From positions 275,608 to 317,308 of the forward strand of contig MNCI01022309.1 in the NCBI GenBank assembly GCA_015680685.1: a DNA stretch of 41,701 nt. The letters run 5' to 3'. The DNA comes from Gnetum montanum. Lineage: Eukaryota > Streptophyta > Gnetopsida > Gnetales > Gnetaceae. Made by a program: the position numbers and the translations under genes. Positions 30,970 to 41,701 of this stretch are shown piece after piece. Each line of letters opens with the position of its first letter. Within the stretch, counting starts at the first letter, position 1. The notes under the pieces were generated by a model. That model was not told the origin of the DNA and did not search any database. It was given only the letters and a program-made list of their open reading frames with translations.

Positions 30970-30990
30970 TAGCATTATTACTGCAAACTT
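30970..30990 (+). other. Primer-binding site of element 2 (tRNA-Asp type, heavily decayed)
   Basis: TAGCATTATTACTGCAAACTT lies one base after the LTR. Against the TGGCGCCGTTGCCGGGGACTT form, ten positions differ, nine by G-to-A or C-to-T transitions. Position and the following TTTTAGCTATGTGTGCTA, shared with element 1, support it. Confidence 0.6.
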
Positions 30991-31079
30991 AATTTTAGCT
31001 ATGTGTGCTAAGTGTTTTAGATAATAAGATCATAGCCTAATCCTTAAAAAATACTATTTTATTTGAGGCACATTACATA

Positions 31080-33000
31080 AGAGCAAACTAAGAAGTCTTC
31101 TTCTTGTAGGATTGATTCACCACTTGTTGATGATTCTAACCAATAACATGACAGACCTAGAAGAAATTCTAATGAGATACCTTAACAACTAAAGGTTATT
31201 TATGGATATCCAAATCCTTATTATCTAAAGTTCACTTTTATCCTTTATCAAGATGAACAACTATGCTGGAGAGACTTGGAGGGCAACATTGTATTGCCCC
31301 TTGATCATTCTATCCCTTCAATATTCATGGTAGCTCTCATGAAGTTGGAGCTTGAACCAACAATCCTAGATTACCAAATGTAGGAGAACCTCTACAAGAA
31401 CTCTTGAAAAGGCTCATAGTTCTAACTTGAAATGGGTCCAAGTTAGAAAATATAAATTCATGGAGGCACACCATGAAGCCTTCAAGGATAAAAAGGCTCA
31501 TACCTCACTAATTTCATAATCAAAGAAGGAGGATCCAAGATTTTCATTAGGGCGATACCAATGCCAAGGTTCTCCTTTCTTTGGTAAGGACAATATGACT
31601 CATCAATGATTACGTTCAACCTTGGTGAGCAACTAAGGCAAGGGGGGAATGGGTTCTAGAACTAGAGGAACCTGAAAGCCAAGATTTTCTAGTTATTCAC
31701 CAAAAGAACAACCAAGGGACCAAAGAAGGAGAGCAAGTTGACATAACTCTCCTAGTCCTCCATCCTCACAATCATTCTCATTATCAAACTTTGATAGTAG
31801 GGAATGTAATCGAGACCAAAGGAGAAATGATCAAGGCTAAAATAAAGATGCTAGAAGGCCCCATTGTAGAGATGGGAGAGGAGAACATATACAAAAATAA
31901 GAAGAGAAGAAACATCATTAAGAAAGAAGGCACAACTAAACTCACATAGCCATGACAAGGGCCACCATAAATATGATGACTATGATGGGCCACTGCTTAC
32001 TACAAGAAGCATGATAAACATCTTGAAGGTAGTTTACATTCCTACTAGGCATGAAAGCGATAGCCAAATTAAATGGTTTGATATGAATAACATCCCTAGA
32101 TTTGAAGAAGGATATAATGTTGATCCACAATATCATTTGCAAGCCTTCCATGATGTCTATGCCTTGCAAAACATTGAAAATAAGGGGAAGAAACTCAAAC
32201 TATTCCCCAGGATAATCATTAAAGAAGTAGAGAGTTGGTACTTATCTTTGAAGCTAGAGTCTATCCATAGATGAAGTACAATGTTGTAGCTATTCAACAA
32301 TAAATATCAAAGATACTTTAGGGTGCCTAACTTAAGAAAACAAATTCAAGGATGGAAAGAAAGAGCCTTAGGAAGATATTACTTTCTATTACACCAATGC
32401 CTTGGCCATGGTTTCTTTTAGAGAAAACAGCTTAACCATGTCATAGATGGTCTCATGAATAAAATCAAAGAGACTCTTAGGGTTTATGCCTAGGGGAGAT
32501 TGTTAGAAACAAGAGGCCATTAGATATAAAGGATTATTAATTAAGTGTCCAAGGAAGAATAAGAACTAAAAAAGCAAGAAATTGTAGAAGAGCATAATAA
32601 ATACCCCCTTTATTCACAAAAAGGAGGTATGTCTCTATGAGCTTAAGGAGGAAGCACGACTGGAAAAAGTGGTATAGAAATATCAACTAAGATGGAGAAA
32701 ATATGAAACTCCTTAGATGAGAAGTTCCAAACCACTCTAAAAGTTATAGAAGATAAAATAGAGTAGGGGAATAGTGGTAACACAAAAGAAGAAGAAAATA
32801 TACAGAAAAATACTACTATCAATAGAAAGGTAAGGCCTTTGTAGTTAATGAGGTTGTAGATTCTAAAACAGAAGAAGAAGGATGTGACATTTTCCAATAT
32901 GAACATCCCAAGGGATGTTTTACTATACTGTCACACCTACAAGAATAAAAAAGATAGCCACCCGAGATATTGCCTTATCCATAAGGTAATTATTAGTAGT
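31080..33000 (+). pseudogene. gag of element 2, broken
   Basis: Plus-strand pieces include YYLKFTFILYQDEQLCWRD (31220-31275), a basic Lys/Glu-rich stretch near 31800-31920, and the capsid-like ORF part 32011-32274 with IKWFDMNNIPRFEEGYNVDP, LQAFHDVYALQNIENKG and SWYLSLKLESI. FNNKYQRYFRVPNLRKQIQG follows near 32290-32350. It aligns with element 1 gag. Numerous stops. No zinc knuckle was recognised. Confidence 0.65.
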
Positions 33001-33539
33001 CATTCCTCTAACAATAGTATTATCTGAGTAAAGTACCACCTCAACCTTAAGATCATTATCATCAATGGAAAAATCCATATTCATGGGGGAAGCTACCTCT
33101 AAGATAGTAGCATCCTTACCACCAATTGAACCTATATGGATACTATGTTAACCAACCTATGTCTCCTAGTGGCTCTATAAGCCATACTTCTTGTTTCCAT
33201 CACTACTACCCCTGAATATTATAGACCTACTACTTCATGAGCTAAATCTCCTTCTGCATACACTTTTCATTATCAACCACAACACTTTGTATATCATAAT
33301 TTCATCCCTTTTCCATCTACACTGCCTATGTAATGTGAGATACCATCACAAATTTAGCAACGCAATGTCATGCAGGTTGTGAACTTATACTCGAATGACA
33401 ATTTGAGTGGTTCTAAGCATAAGCATCGAAAAAAAGTCTTTCTTTAGACCCCATAGTTCACCTAGACCCTTGAAAATATTTATGGCTATTAATCCTTCTC
33501 AAATTGCTCCTAAGATCACCACTAAGCCAACTTCAAACT

Positions 33540-35640
33540 AAAGATCTCAAAATGTGCATATTGTCATGTTAACTCATGTAGTCATGGACTAGAAAAATGA
33601 AGGACATCTTTCCAAGAAAATATTTGATCTTGAAAGTACTCTAATTTCTTTTTAGATTGCAAGAATTGATCCATGAAAAGCTATAGTAGACTTAGGTTCT
33701 AGGGTGAACTTAAATTCCCAAGAAATGTATAAACTTGAAACCTAGCTCTACTTAAGAAATGTAACATTAGGTTAGAGCTTGTTGATCAATCCATTACTAT
33801 TTTCTTAGAACTCGTGGAGGATATTGTGACCATCATTTGTGGATGATCCTATCCAGTAGCCTTCTTGGTCATTCATGTTGACAACTATAAGGGAAACTTC
33901 TTAGTTATCATAGGAAAGACTTGGCTAAGCATAATTAATGTCAATCTAGGAATCAAAGACCTCTCATTGAAAATCTCCAAGAAAAATGAATTTGAAAAAG
34001 TTGAGAAGAAGAAGGTTCGAAGCATTATGTATAGTGACAAAGGGTGTTATTGCATGCAAAATATGGGTTGTAAAGAGTACATCCATCACAATATGCAAGA
34101 AGTGTGCCAAAATAATAGATTTCCAGAGGTACTTGTACCTAGTAGTCACAAAATAAGAGGGTACGTAATGGTTGACAATTGATCATAGCTCCAGTTCAAT
34201 AGTGTGCATGGAACTAGCCGAAATCCTCACAAGTGCTTGTATCAATAAAATGGATGAAATGGAACAAATTCATAACCAACTCTTCAAAAAAGAATACAAG
34301 AAATAATTAGAAATGGATTGGGGAGAGTTGAAAATCATTGACATTTCTAAACAAGAGCCCTTGGAATTCAAGTCTCTATTGGTAACTTTGAAATATGTAC
34401 CTCTTGATAATGGTAAATCAGTAATTATCAATGTCAACCTCACTAAAGAAAAAAAGGAAAATTTGGTAAAGGTAGTCAACAAATGACTAATATCCTTTAC
34501 TTGATCATATGATGAATTGATCCACACATATGCCAACATTGGATCTATATAGATTCCACTATCAAAGAGAAAACCACAAAGAAGATTGAATATGAAACTA
34601 AAAAAAGTTATTAAAAATGAAGTTGAAAACTCATCAAAGTATAATTTATTTATCCAGTAGTAGATAGTGTATGGGTAAGCCCACTCATCATTATACCAAA
34701 TAAAGGAAAACAATAGAGGATTTGTATCAACTGTAGGTTATCAAACATAGCTATGTTCAAAGATCATTTTTCCTTACCATCCATGAACTAAGTGTTGGAT
34801 ACAATTGTAGGGCATAATTATTATAGTCTTCTAGATGGGTAAAGTAGGTATAATCAAATACAAATTTCTCCAAAATGCTAGGCCAAAAAGACTTTCACAA
34901 GTGCTTGGGGGTCTTTTGCATATAAGAAATTGTCCTTTGGCCTCTATAATGCTCCTACAACTTTCCAATACTTAGCTATAAGCATATTCTAGTAGTAAAT
35001 TGGTATTGGTATGAAATTCTTCATGGATTACTTCTCTATCTATGGCATTGATTTTGAATAAGAACTAGACCTTCTTGAGTAGGTACTAACACAATGTGTA
35101 GAGACAAACCTATAGCTCAATTGGAGAAAAATCCACTTTATGGTCCAAGATGGCATTTTTTTGGGATAGAAATTTAGGGAAAGAATCAAGGTGAACCTTG
35201 AAAAGATAATGATCACCCAAGGAATATCGAGAAAACCTTAAACTATCAAAGATATAAAGTAATTCCTTGGTAATACTGGATACTATAGGCATTTCATTGA
35301 AAATTTCTCTAAAATTGCCAAATTGCTAGTCAAGCTTACCAAAAGGATGCAGTCTTTGAATGGACCAAGAAATGTGAATAGATATTCCAACACCTCAAAC
35401 AAAAGCTCATATAAACACCCATTCTACACACTCTTGATTAGTCCAAATCTTTTCACATTATGAAAGATGCATCCAACTATGCATTGGAAGTTGTATTGAT
35501 ACAAATAGATGATCTTACATCTATCCATGGAAAAGGATAGTTGGATGCATTTGTCATACTAGGAGATAAGGTTCTTTATTGGAATCCCATGCACATGCTG
35601 CAACAAACTAAATTATAAACATTATGGGAAGGACCTTAAA
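33540..35640 (+). pseudogene. pol of element 2 (protease, RT, start of RNase H), broken
   Basis: The protease part reads AIVDLGSRVNLNSQEMYKL (33680-33740) and NFLVIIGKTWLSIINVNLGI (33890-33950). A linker has LEFKSLLVTLKYVPLDNGKS and IINVNLTKEKKENLVKVV (34360-34475). RT shows FLDG*SRYNQIQISP (near 34830), TFTSAWGSFAYKKLSFGLYNAP (34890-34960) and FQ. The YxDD block is decayed (MKFFMDYFSI near 35010). RNase H starts with FHIMKDASNYALEVVLIQ (35450-35500). Stops such as TAG and TAA stand where Q, W or R codons are expected. The integrase was not found. Confidence 0.82.
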
Positions 35641-37290
35641 TCATACACTCAAATTCTCCTTCCATGGCTATGATAATTTACCATCCAACAAGCCCTCAAA
35701 AGCACATACTAGTCAACATCCAACAACTCAAACTATTCATAGACTTCCAAGTAATCAACCACAACATTAACACTTCAAATCAAGAACAATCTTGTTTCGT
35801 TTTCCAAATCTTCCCATTCTAAATTAGTTATGGAAGTGATCCATCTACCATAATGTCTTAATGAGAATAAAATGATTTTTCTTCTTTTTTTAATGATGTT
35901 CTTTATATGATTTCAAATTTTCTTTATATTTTATAGATTATTCTATATATCTTTTATATATATATACTCTACTTTTTACCTTGAATTCTATTATTAATAT
36001 TATTTGGTTTTAATTAAAATTTATGATTTTTTTCATGACTACTATAAATTGTAGAAAGTCTTGAACACAACTATCAAAGTTATGATTCATTACAAAGGCC
36101 AACCTTATCCTTGGATTATGTTGTCTACTAATAGTTTATTAGTTTTTGGTGGTATTAGGAAATGAGTTCATAACACCCATCCATTCAATTTATCTCATGT
36201 AGAATCTACATCATGAAAACATGAAGGTTCTTTCACATTAAAACTAAAAGTAACACATGATCTTGTTAACCAGTGAATTGAGAAAGTACCAAGTGGGAAT
36301 GGAAAAGGATATGATCCCAAGAGGATTTTTTATATTCTTTTTTGAACTTCCTTCTTTAATTCTATGGCTTCTCATTAGTATATCATCACTTTTGTTGTCA
36401 ACCATAAAGGGAACCATGTCTCTATATGGTGTGGTTTCCACTATATAAAAAAAGTAAAAAAAGAAAAAAAATAAAAAAATTGAAATTCAAAAAACACCCC
36501 TTTGACAATCTCATGGGCTACAAGAATTGGTTATGAGGTTGGAAAGACATGTTACCCATGCCTAAAATCACCCTCTAGTTAAGACCCTACATACTTCCTT
36601 CTTTTCTTTTCTTCTTTTCTCAAAGTGATGATTGTTCCTTGTGGTTGTCATAGGCTCATGATGGTAGGAGAGAAGGAATATGTCAATTTAAGATCAATGT
36701 CATTAGAATGGACTTGGTTTAGACTTAGAATGGAGTAGTATCAGATCATCTTAATCACAAAATTTACTAAGGATCCCATGCAATCATGATATGGATTTTT
36801 TCTCTACCATTTTCATACTTCATTTTCTCTCACCTCATTCCCACATGCCATAGTAAATTGATAGTTTTGTTTCATTGGTTGCATAATCCATACAATCCCT
36901 CACATGGGTACGATGCTTAACTTAAAACAATCATTCATCATCCATGGTGCCTCCAGACTCCTCATGATGATGTTATGCAAGGGCATATGAGTCATAAGCC
37001 TACTTTGGAAAGGATCTAGATGCATATTTTCTGGTTTACTTCAATTTCAACCCCCTAACCATAACCCTAATTGCAATCTTGATCATCTCAATGTCTTGAA
37101 TGATGCAATTTTTGCTCTAGTTTGGCATAAGAATCATCCTTCACTTACTTATATCACATGATCAAATTGCTTCAATTTCATGAATCATATCCTCAATTGT
37201 GTTGTTGTCATGATTTCCCAAGTTTTAACTTCTTTTTGACTCTTGTTTTAACCCCAAACTTGCTCAAAATTTCTCAAAAACTTAAGCTGA
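35641..37290 (+). other. Post-RNase H and non-coding region of element 2
   Basis: AT-rich sequence with no integrase that I recognise. GGAAAGACATGTTACCCATGCCT (36540) matches element 1 at about 21095-21120. GAGTCATAAGCCTACTTTGG (36990) matches both element 1 (about 20660) and the left element (about 107). This anchors the stretch as the spacer between pol and ORF2. Confidence 0.55.
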
Positions 37291-37299
37291 AAATAGATA

Positions 37300-37610
37300 C
37301 ATCAATGCATCTCTATTGACATAGTTAGACTAGTTAATGCAAGCTCATTGATGCATCCATGTTGGTGCAGCATACAAATCCTATAAATAAATGCAACACT
37401 TAGCTCATTTTTTACATTTACTTGCAAACACATGAAGACTTTTTGTAATTTTTCAGAGCTCAAAGTCTTCCAAGAGTCCTAACTTCTTAACCATTTTAAC
37501 TATTTTTACTTATTCTTAGATCCTTGAGTTACTAGAGGTACATTTTCATTGTGGGAACATCAAACACTAGATTTTCATAGAAATTTTTTTGAAAATTTTC
37601 TAACTTCCCA
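37300..37610 (+). promoter_or_regulatory. Internal TATA-bearing module before ORF2 of element 2
   Basis: ATACATCAATGCATCTC, TTAATGCAAGC and CATTGATGCATCC resemble the U3 words of this element's own LTR (GATGCATC, CATTGATGCATG). They are followed by CCTATAAATAAATGC (TATA at about 37380-37390) and a leader containing TTCCAAGAGTCCTAACTTC and GTGGGAACATC. The arrangement is conserved with element 1. Confidence 0.6.
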
Positions 37611-37849
37611 TGGATAAGATATTAAAATAATATTAAATTAATGATCATAAAAGTTAATATTAATAATCAACCTCTATTGAAATATGAATAAAATAGTATC
37701 ATATGCTTGCAATCACTAAATAAGGGCTTAACAATAAAATTCCAACTTTTGACCAATATACATAACCCAATCAAACAAAGAAAGGTATTTAAATAGAATA
37801 AATATTATAGATAAAAGGCTAATCTTGGGTTATTTTTGTGATCATAGAT

Positions 37850-40800
37850 GATACCTAAGTGAGGACTATAAGGAGAAGAGCTATCACAACCTAGGGAAAA
37901 ATGACCATGTGGTGGAAAGGATCAATAACAACAACCATATTAATAACCCTAAGAGTAAGTAGCCAAGTCCATCCATACTATCAAGCCCCTATAAAAGAAG
38001 CCCAAGGTGGAATATTTCCATCAAATTTCCATAGTAGATATAAGGCAATCCAAACAAGATGAGGTTCCAAGACTATGATTTAATTTAGAGCTCACACTCA
38101 TAAAGACCTACTTGGAGAAGGTCTGCATTAAATAAATTTAAAGTTCCATCCTATAGGAATTGAATTTTGGATCTCTCCTAGAGATTGCATCAAAATGGAT
38201 CAAAATGCAACTTCAAGGGTCTCCACTATGGCCTATTCTCTTAATCAATGTAGAATGGTACATGGGAGAAACTTATCTCTTTTGGAACAATTTACAAGAG
38301 GATGCTACTGTTAAAATTAAAGACATATCCATCTCTTATTTAGTTGAAGCAATAGTGAAGGCTCTCAAATTACCTAACACCAAGGCAAAGCTAGCAAAAA
38401 TATCCACTCAAGTGGACCCAGAAGCTAAGAAGAGAAGGTGCAATGGTGCTAGAGTGGATCATAAGGAGTACACTATCCTCACTAAGGTGGAGCATGCTTA
38501 TTTCAAGATCACAGCCTATCACCTCAATCTAATGGTGAGAACAAGCAAGATAACTTCCTTCTCTAATAGGGCATGTGCAGATCTAAATAGAAAGTTCCTA
38601 GTTTACTTATCGTTGCTTATCTTCCTTGAAATAGAAAAGCATTTCAAGGAGAATGAGAAGGGTAGGAAGACATTCCTCTTTCTATGCCTCATTAGAAAAC
38701 TTAGCAAAGAGGCGGGATAGTCTATTTCACCAATGATGTGGTTCATCAAGCTCCTACTGCATCATGACAAGAAATGATAAAATAAAAAGCACTTGCCAAG
38801 CTTTAAGAGGAGGAAAAACCATTGCCAACACCACATATAGCACTAGGGACAACACTAAAAATGTTGGCAACTGAAAAGCATCTAAGAAAACCTAAAGAGC
38901 AATAGTTGCAACAACAAAAATTCTCTAGAGGTGATGGCAAATCTTCAATGTACAGATCAACCATGAGCCATCTGAATGAGTTCACAAGGACCATTAGCTA
39001 GTCAGATAATGGAATTTCATTGTTGTTCTTTTCAAAGAGAAACTAGGCATCAATTTGCTCTAATCTTGTTGCGAGAGAAGTCACTATGTCTAACTAGAAT
39101 AAGAAATCCCTGAAATTTCTAGGAAGGTAGTAGCCTTCTCTATAATGCTAGAAGAATATGAGGGAGCAATGGTATTGGTTATGCCATACAAGAACCAAGA
39201 GACAACAATAGAGGTGGTGATGGATCATATTAGAGATGCTCTAAGTGCTCCTATAGCATCTATCCTTGATTTTGTTGCCATGGTAGATGTATAAGCATGA
39301 GGAGGACCAGGGAACAAAAGGATTAGTGCAGCCTAGCACAAAGAAGTGTTTGAATGACTAGTGAAAGCCAACCAATCAATTCCAAAAAAAATTTATCTCT
39401 CAGAATACATATCAGCTAGCCAGTCACAGTTGCTAGAGACAAGGAGTAAGCTCTTTATCACAAATGAGTAACTTAAGGAGGCCACTATTAACAATTGAAA
39501 AGTGACCACTAAGGTTGCAAAATTTAGAGCCTGCTTGTTAGATCCTACCATTCTTAGACTAGAACTTACTAGAGATGAGGCTTCTCAATAGCTTCAAAAA
39601 AATATCAAAAGGCTAAGAATGTTAATGAAATGATGATCTTTGATGTGTCATTGTTAGAAGCAATCGTATATTTCATTGACTTTGACCTCCATTAGGTTTT
39701 CAAGGAAAATTTGGTGCTAACCTAAGATAATCATTACCTATAGAATACTAAACACCAGAAGAATTAAATGGTAAAATACATTCATTAGTAGCAATAATAT
39801 CTTACCAAGGTGAACCTAGACTTGAGAAAGTTAGCTAAAAAAAATTGGAATCTCTTGATGGAGAAGGTTCATGCCCTTTGCCAAAAGATCACAATTGAGG
39901 TGGATACTTAAAATAATGAGGCCCTGAAATATGAACAAGTTAAGAATCACTACAGGGATCAGGTCAAGATGCTCAAAGAAGTTAACAAAAAAGAAATCAA
40001 TTTGGTTAAGAAAAAGATGAATGATGTCCACTAGTTACTCTAACCAAGTCTGGTAGCCCATCTTTGATGGTCTCAATGCATATAACCAAGTAGAGATCCA
40101 TATAAATAAGTTACAAATCAAGGAGAAGACCAAATACATGGAGCTTACCAACCTCTTATATGTAAACTTAGCAATGCTAATAGTTAGAAAAGTAGGTGAT
40201 CACCTCCTATCTTCTCTATGAGGCAGAGTTCAAGCTTCACAAAGAAACTAAAGAAAAGTTGAAAGTGACCAACATGGAGCTTGAGATTCTTAAATCAAAT
40301 ATTTTTTGTTGAGAACTTGGACAAAAGAATAACTGACAACCAAAAGCTGCAAAACCTAGTCCATACATTCAACATCAAACATAAATAATTCATGGCCTAG
40401 TTTCTTAACATAAAGAAGATGTTCCCTCCACCACCATGCCCATGGAATATTCTAACATCAACTCATCTAGGTAAAGTAACTTGGATAATTCACAACCCAT
40501 GGGGATGGGAGGAAAAGATGAAGGTACTTTTGGATGCCTTTTAAATTTTGGTAGCAATAGCAATGATAGTAGGGAAACCTTGGCTTCTAGTAGAGTAGGA
40601 ATGTGATGAAGGATCCTTTGCATCATAGGAGCCTTTACCTCTAGGCATGGTGTGAATACTTCATCTCGTCTCCATCCATCCAACAAGCACCTACTAATCT
40701 TTATCAAAAAGTGTCCAATCTCTCTATACATTGCACAAATTTTGTAACCATGCAAAATTACAATTAAGAGTTCTCTTATTGATTAGAGCTAGTTCTATAC

Positions 40801-40860
40801 TTTCAAAAAATTTGTTAAAAACTCAGTCCCATTTTGTATGCTCAATGACAAGTTCTCAAT
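37850..40860 (+). pseudogene. Extra ORF downstream of pol in element 2 (ORF2), long version
   Basis: Similarity to element 1 ORF2 begins near 37850 and continues through 38060-38110 (ELTLIKTYLEKVC, with frame changes). The longest open part is 38160-38720 (186 residues): EWYMGETYLFWNN, ATVKIKDISISYLVEAIVKA, a Lys/Arg-rich stretch (DPEAKKRRCNGARVDHKEY), FLVYLSLLIFLEIEKHFKE and FLFLCLIRKLSKEAG. Beyond it the frame is broken but keeps protein-like, charged, helix-prone segments, for example EEYEGAMVLVMPYKNQETTI (39150), RACLLDPTILRLELTRDEAS (39530) and KNIKRL. These suggest a coiled-coil tail absent from element 1. The function is unknown. The place after pol is where Athila/Tat elements carry env-like or other extra ORFs. 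Confidence 0.55.
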
Positions 40861-40877
40861 TAGTTGTGAGAGTAAGA

Positions 40878-41399
40878 TGAAGCATTAATGAGTTGACTAT
40901 GTTGATGCATGTCCATCAACACAACCATATTGATGCATCTCAGGATGTGTTGGCACATGTGCATTGATGCTAATCCTCTTGAATTATATATAAGTATGAA
41001 CACTAGTTGCATTTATGGCACCATTAATCAATTCATTAGTTGAACTCTTATAGCTTCCTCCCATAGAACTTACCAAATTGTTTTTGCTTTGAGTGTCCAT
41101 AGTATGGATTAAATTGATTATATAGAATTTTATTCAAGTGCAATATATCCCTATACATAGTTACATGAATGATAATGAAATTAAGATTTCTTCTCTCCAT
41201 TTTAGTACTTTGATTAGTTTAAGTTTACTTTCTAGCATTTTACTTTAAATGTAGTTTACTTTCTTATCCTTAAGCATTTAATATTTGAATTTATAAGTAA
41301 CATGAGTAAGAACACTTCAAGCATAATATACTAACACTTGGTAGTTCCAACAATGAATATTTAGTACACCTAATAGCAAACACTTGGAAACCCAACTAA
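40878..41399 (+). repeat. 3' LTR of element 2, interrupted
   Basis: Begins TGAAGCATTAATGAG right after the purine tract GTGAGAGTAAGA (40866-40877). TATA is at 40984-40994. It aligns with 30122-30610 and stops matching at 41399, where the 5' LTR continues ATGCTACTATACATTC but this copy switches to a different LTR. About 360 bp of LTR are therefore missing from the window. Confidence 0.85.
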
Positions 41400-41701
41400 T
41401 GAACAGCGAGGTATCCATAAGCTCAACCATACGAATACGAGCATTTCACGCATGATCTGGTCGAATTCCAAGGACTAAGTGCTTATGCGCCCTTGTGGAA
41501 CAAGGATGGGTTAGTTGATCATTGTCTTCCCAAGCTTACCTGTCTGTCAAAATTGTATGGTTAAGTAAGCTTGAGGCATATGATTTTTATAGCTTTTATG
41601 TTTTTATGTCCTACGCTAATAGGAAAGGAGAGAGGAAACTAAGTAACTAATTTAACTTAACTACTCATTAACTAAGTTCTAACTAATCCTAACACTAGCA
41701 T
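41400..41701 (-). repeat. Terminal part of a minus-oriented LTR (family of the left element), cut by window end
   Basis: The reverse complement of this stretch matches 1400-1693 of the left LTR, including GCTCGTATTCGTATGGTTGAG and TACCTCGC near the end. It starts with TG at 41400 inside the 3' LTR of element 2. It is thus the 3' end of a younger element or solo LTR inserted into element 2, with CpG sites retained. Confidence 0.78.

Larger units (their letters stand above)
30122..41399 (+). mobile_element. Element 2: Athila/Tat-like Ty3 LTR retrotransposon, decayed
   Basis: A 5' LTR (30122-30968), a primer-binding site, gag, protease, RT and start of RNase H, a promoter-like module, a long extra ORF, a purine tract and a 3' LTR beginning at 40878 all lie in plus-strand order. 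The 3' LTR is interrupted at 41400 by another LTR. It is homologous to element 1 across gag, pol and ORF2 but clearly diverged, with different LTR U3 words. I could not find an integrase, so pol appears internally deleted between about 35640 and 36530. It is not functional. Confidence 0.85.

Noticed and set aside
34270-34713. 147-codon minus-strand open frame
   Set aside because: It is antisense to the protease-RT linker of element 2, whose plus-strand blocks are recognisable.
38160-38720. A free-standing host gene
   Set aside because: Lies between pol and the 3' LTR of element 2 and its blocks recur in the same position in element 1.

Overview
This is a plant nuclear window, most likely from a large-genome seed plant, and a conifer is my best guess. 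Two ordinary, intron-containing plant genes sit in a matrix of decayed retroelements. The conifer suggestion rests on one decayed Penelope-like reverse transcriptase at 28979-30121. To my knowledge such elements are rare in land plants and best known from conifers. Base composition is AT-rich. The older elements have lost most CpG sites, while LTR sequence at both window edges still carries them.

Layout: 1-1693 is the 3' end of a plus-strand Ty3-type LTR element. 1694-3300 holds a degenerate direct repeat, a PIF1-like helicase remnant and a foldback MITE. 4077-5318 (minus) and 14497-15599 (plus) are two AWPM-19/PM19-like membrane protein genes, arranged head to head with about 9.2 kb between their start codons. 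They share a four-exon structure: the first three exons have identical lengths (130, 205 and 46 nt) and identical phases. The spacer holds a 62-bp tandem array with a TATA box, a second MITE copy, an RTE-clade LINE, a minisatellite, SINE-like pieces and an L1-like RT fragment.

15.9-17.85 kb is a mix of segmental duplication, an RTE LINE tail and four tRNA-like SINE copies. From 17857 on the window is nested retroelements. Element 1 (17857-28978, minus, 11.1 kb) and element 2 (30122-41399 and beyond, plus) are related Athila/Tat-like Ty3 elements. Both have LTRs of about 850 bp and a decayed tRNA-Asp-type primer site. Both also carry an extra ORF downstream of pol, preceded by its own TATA-bearing module. 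Element 1 lies inside the Penelope-like element and element 2 abuts it. A further minus-oriented LTR starts inside element 2's 3' LTR at 41400 and runs off the window.

The only intact genes I support are the two PM19-like genes. Everything else of coding origin is pseudogenic. The best candidates for something undescribed are the internal promoter-like module plus extra ORF shared by both Ty3 elements, with words echoing each element's own LTR, and the Penelope-like element that the two elements interrupt.
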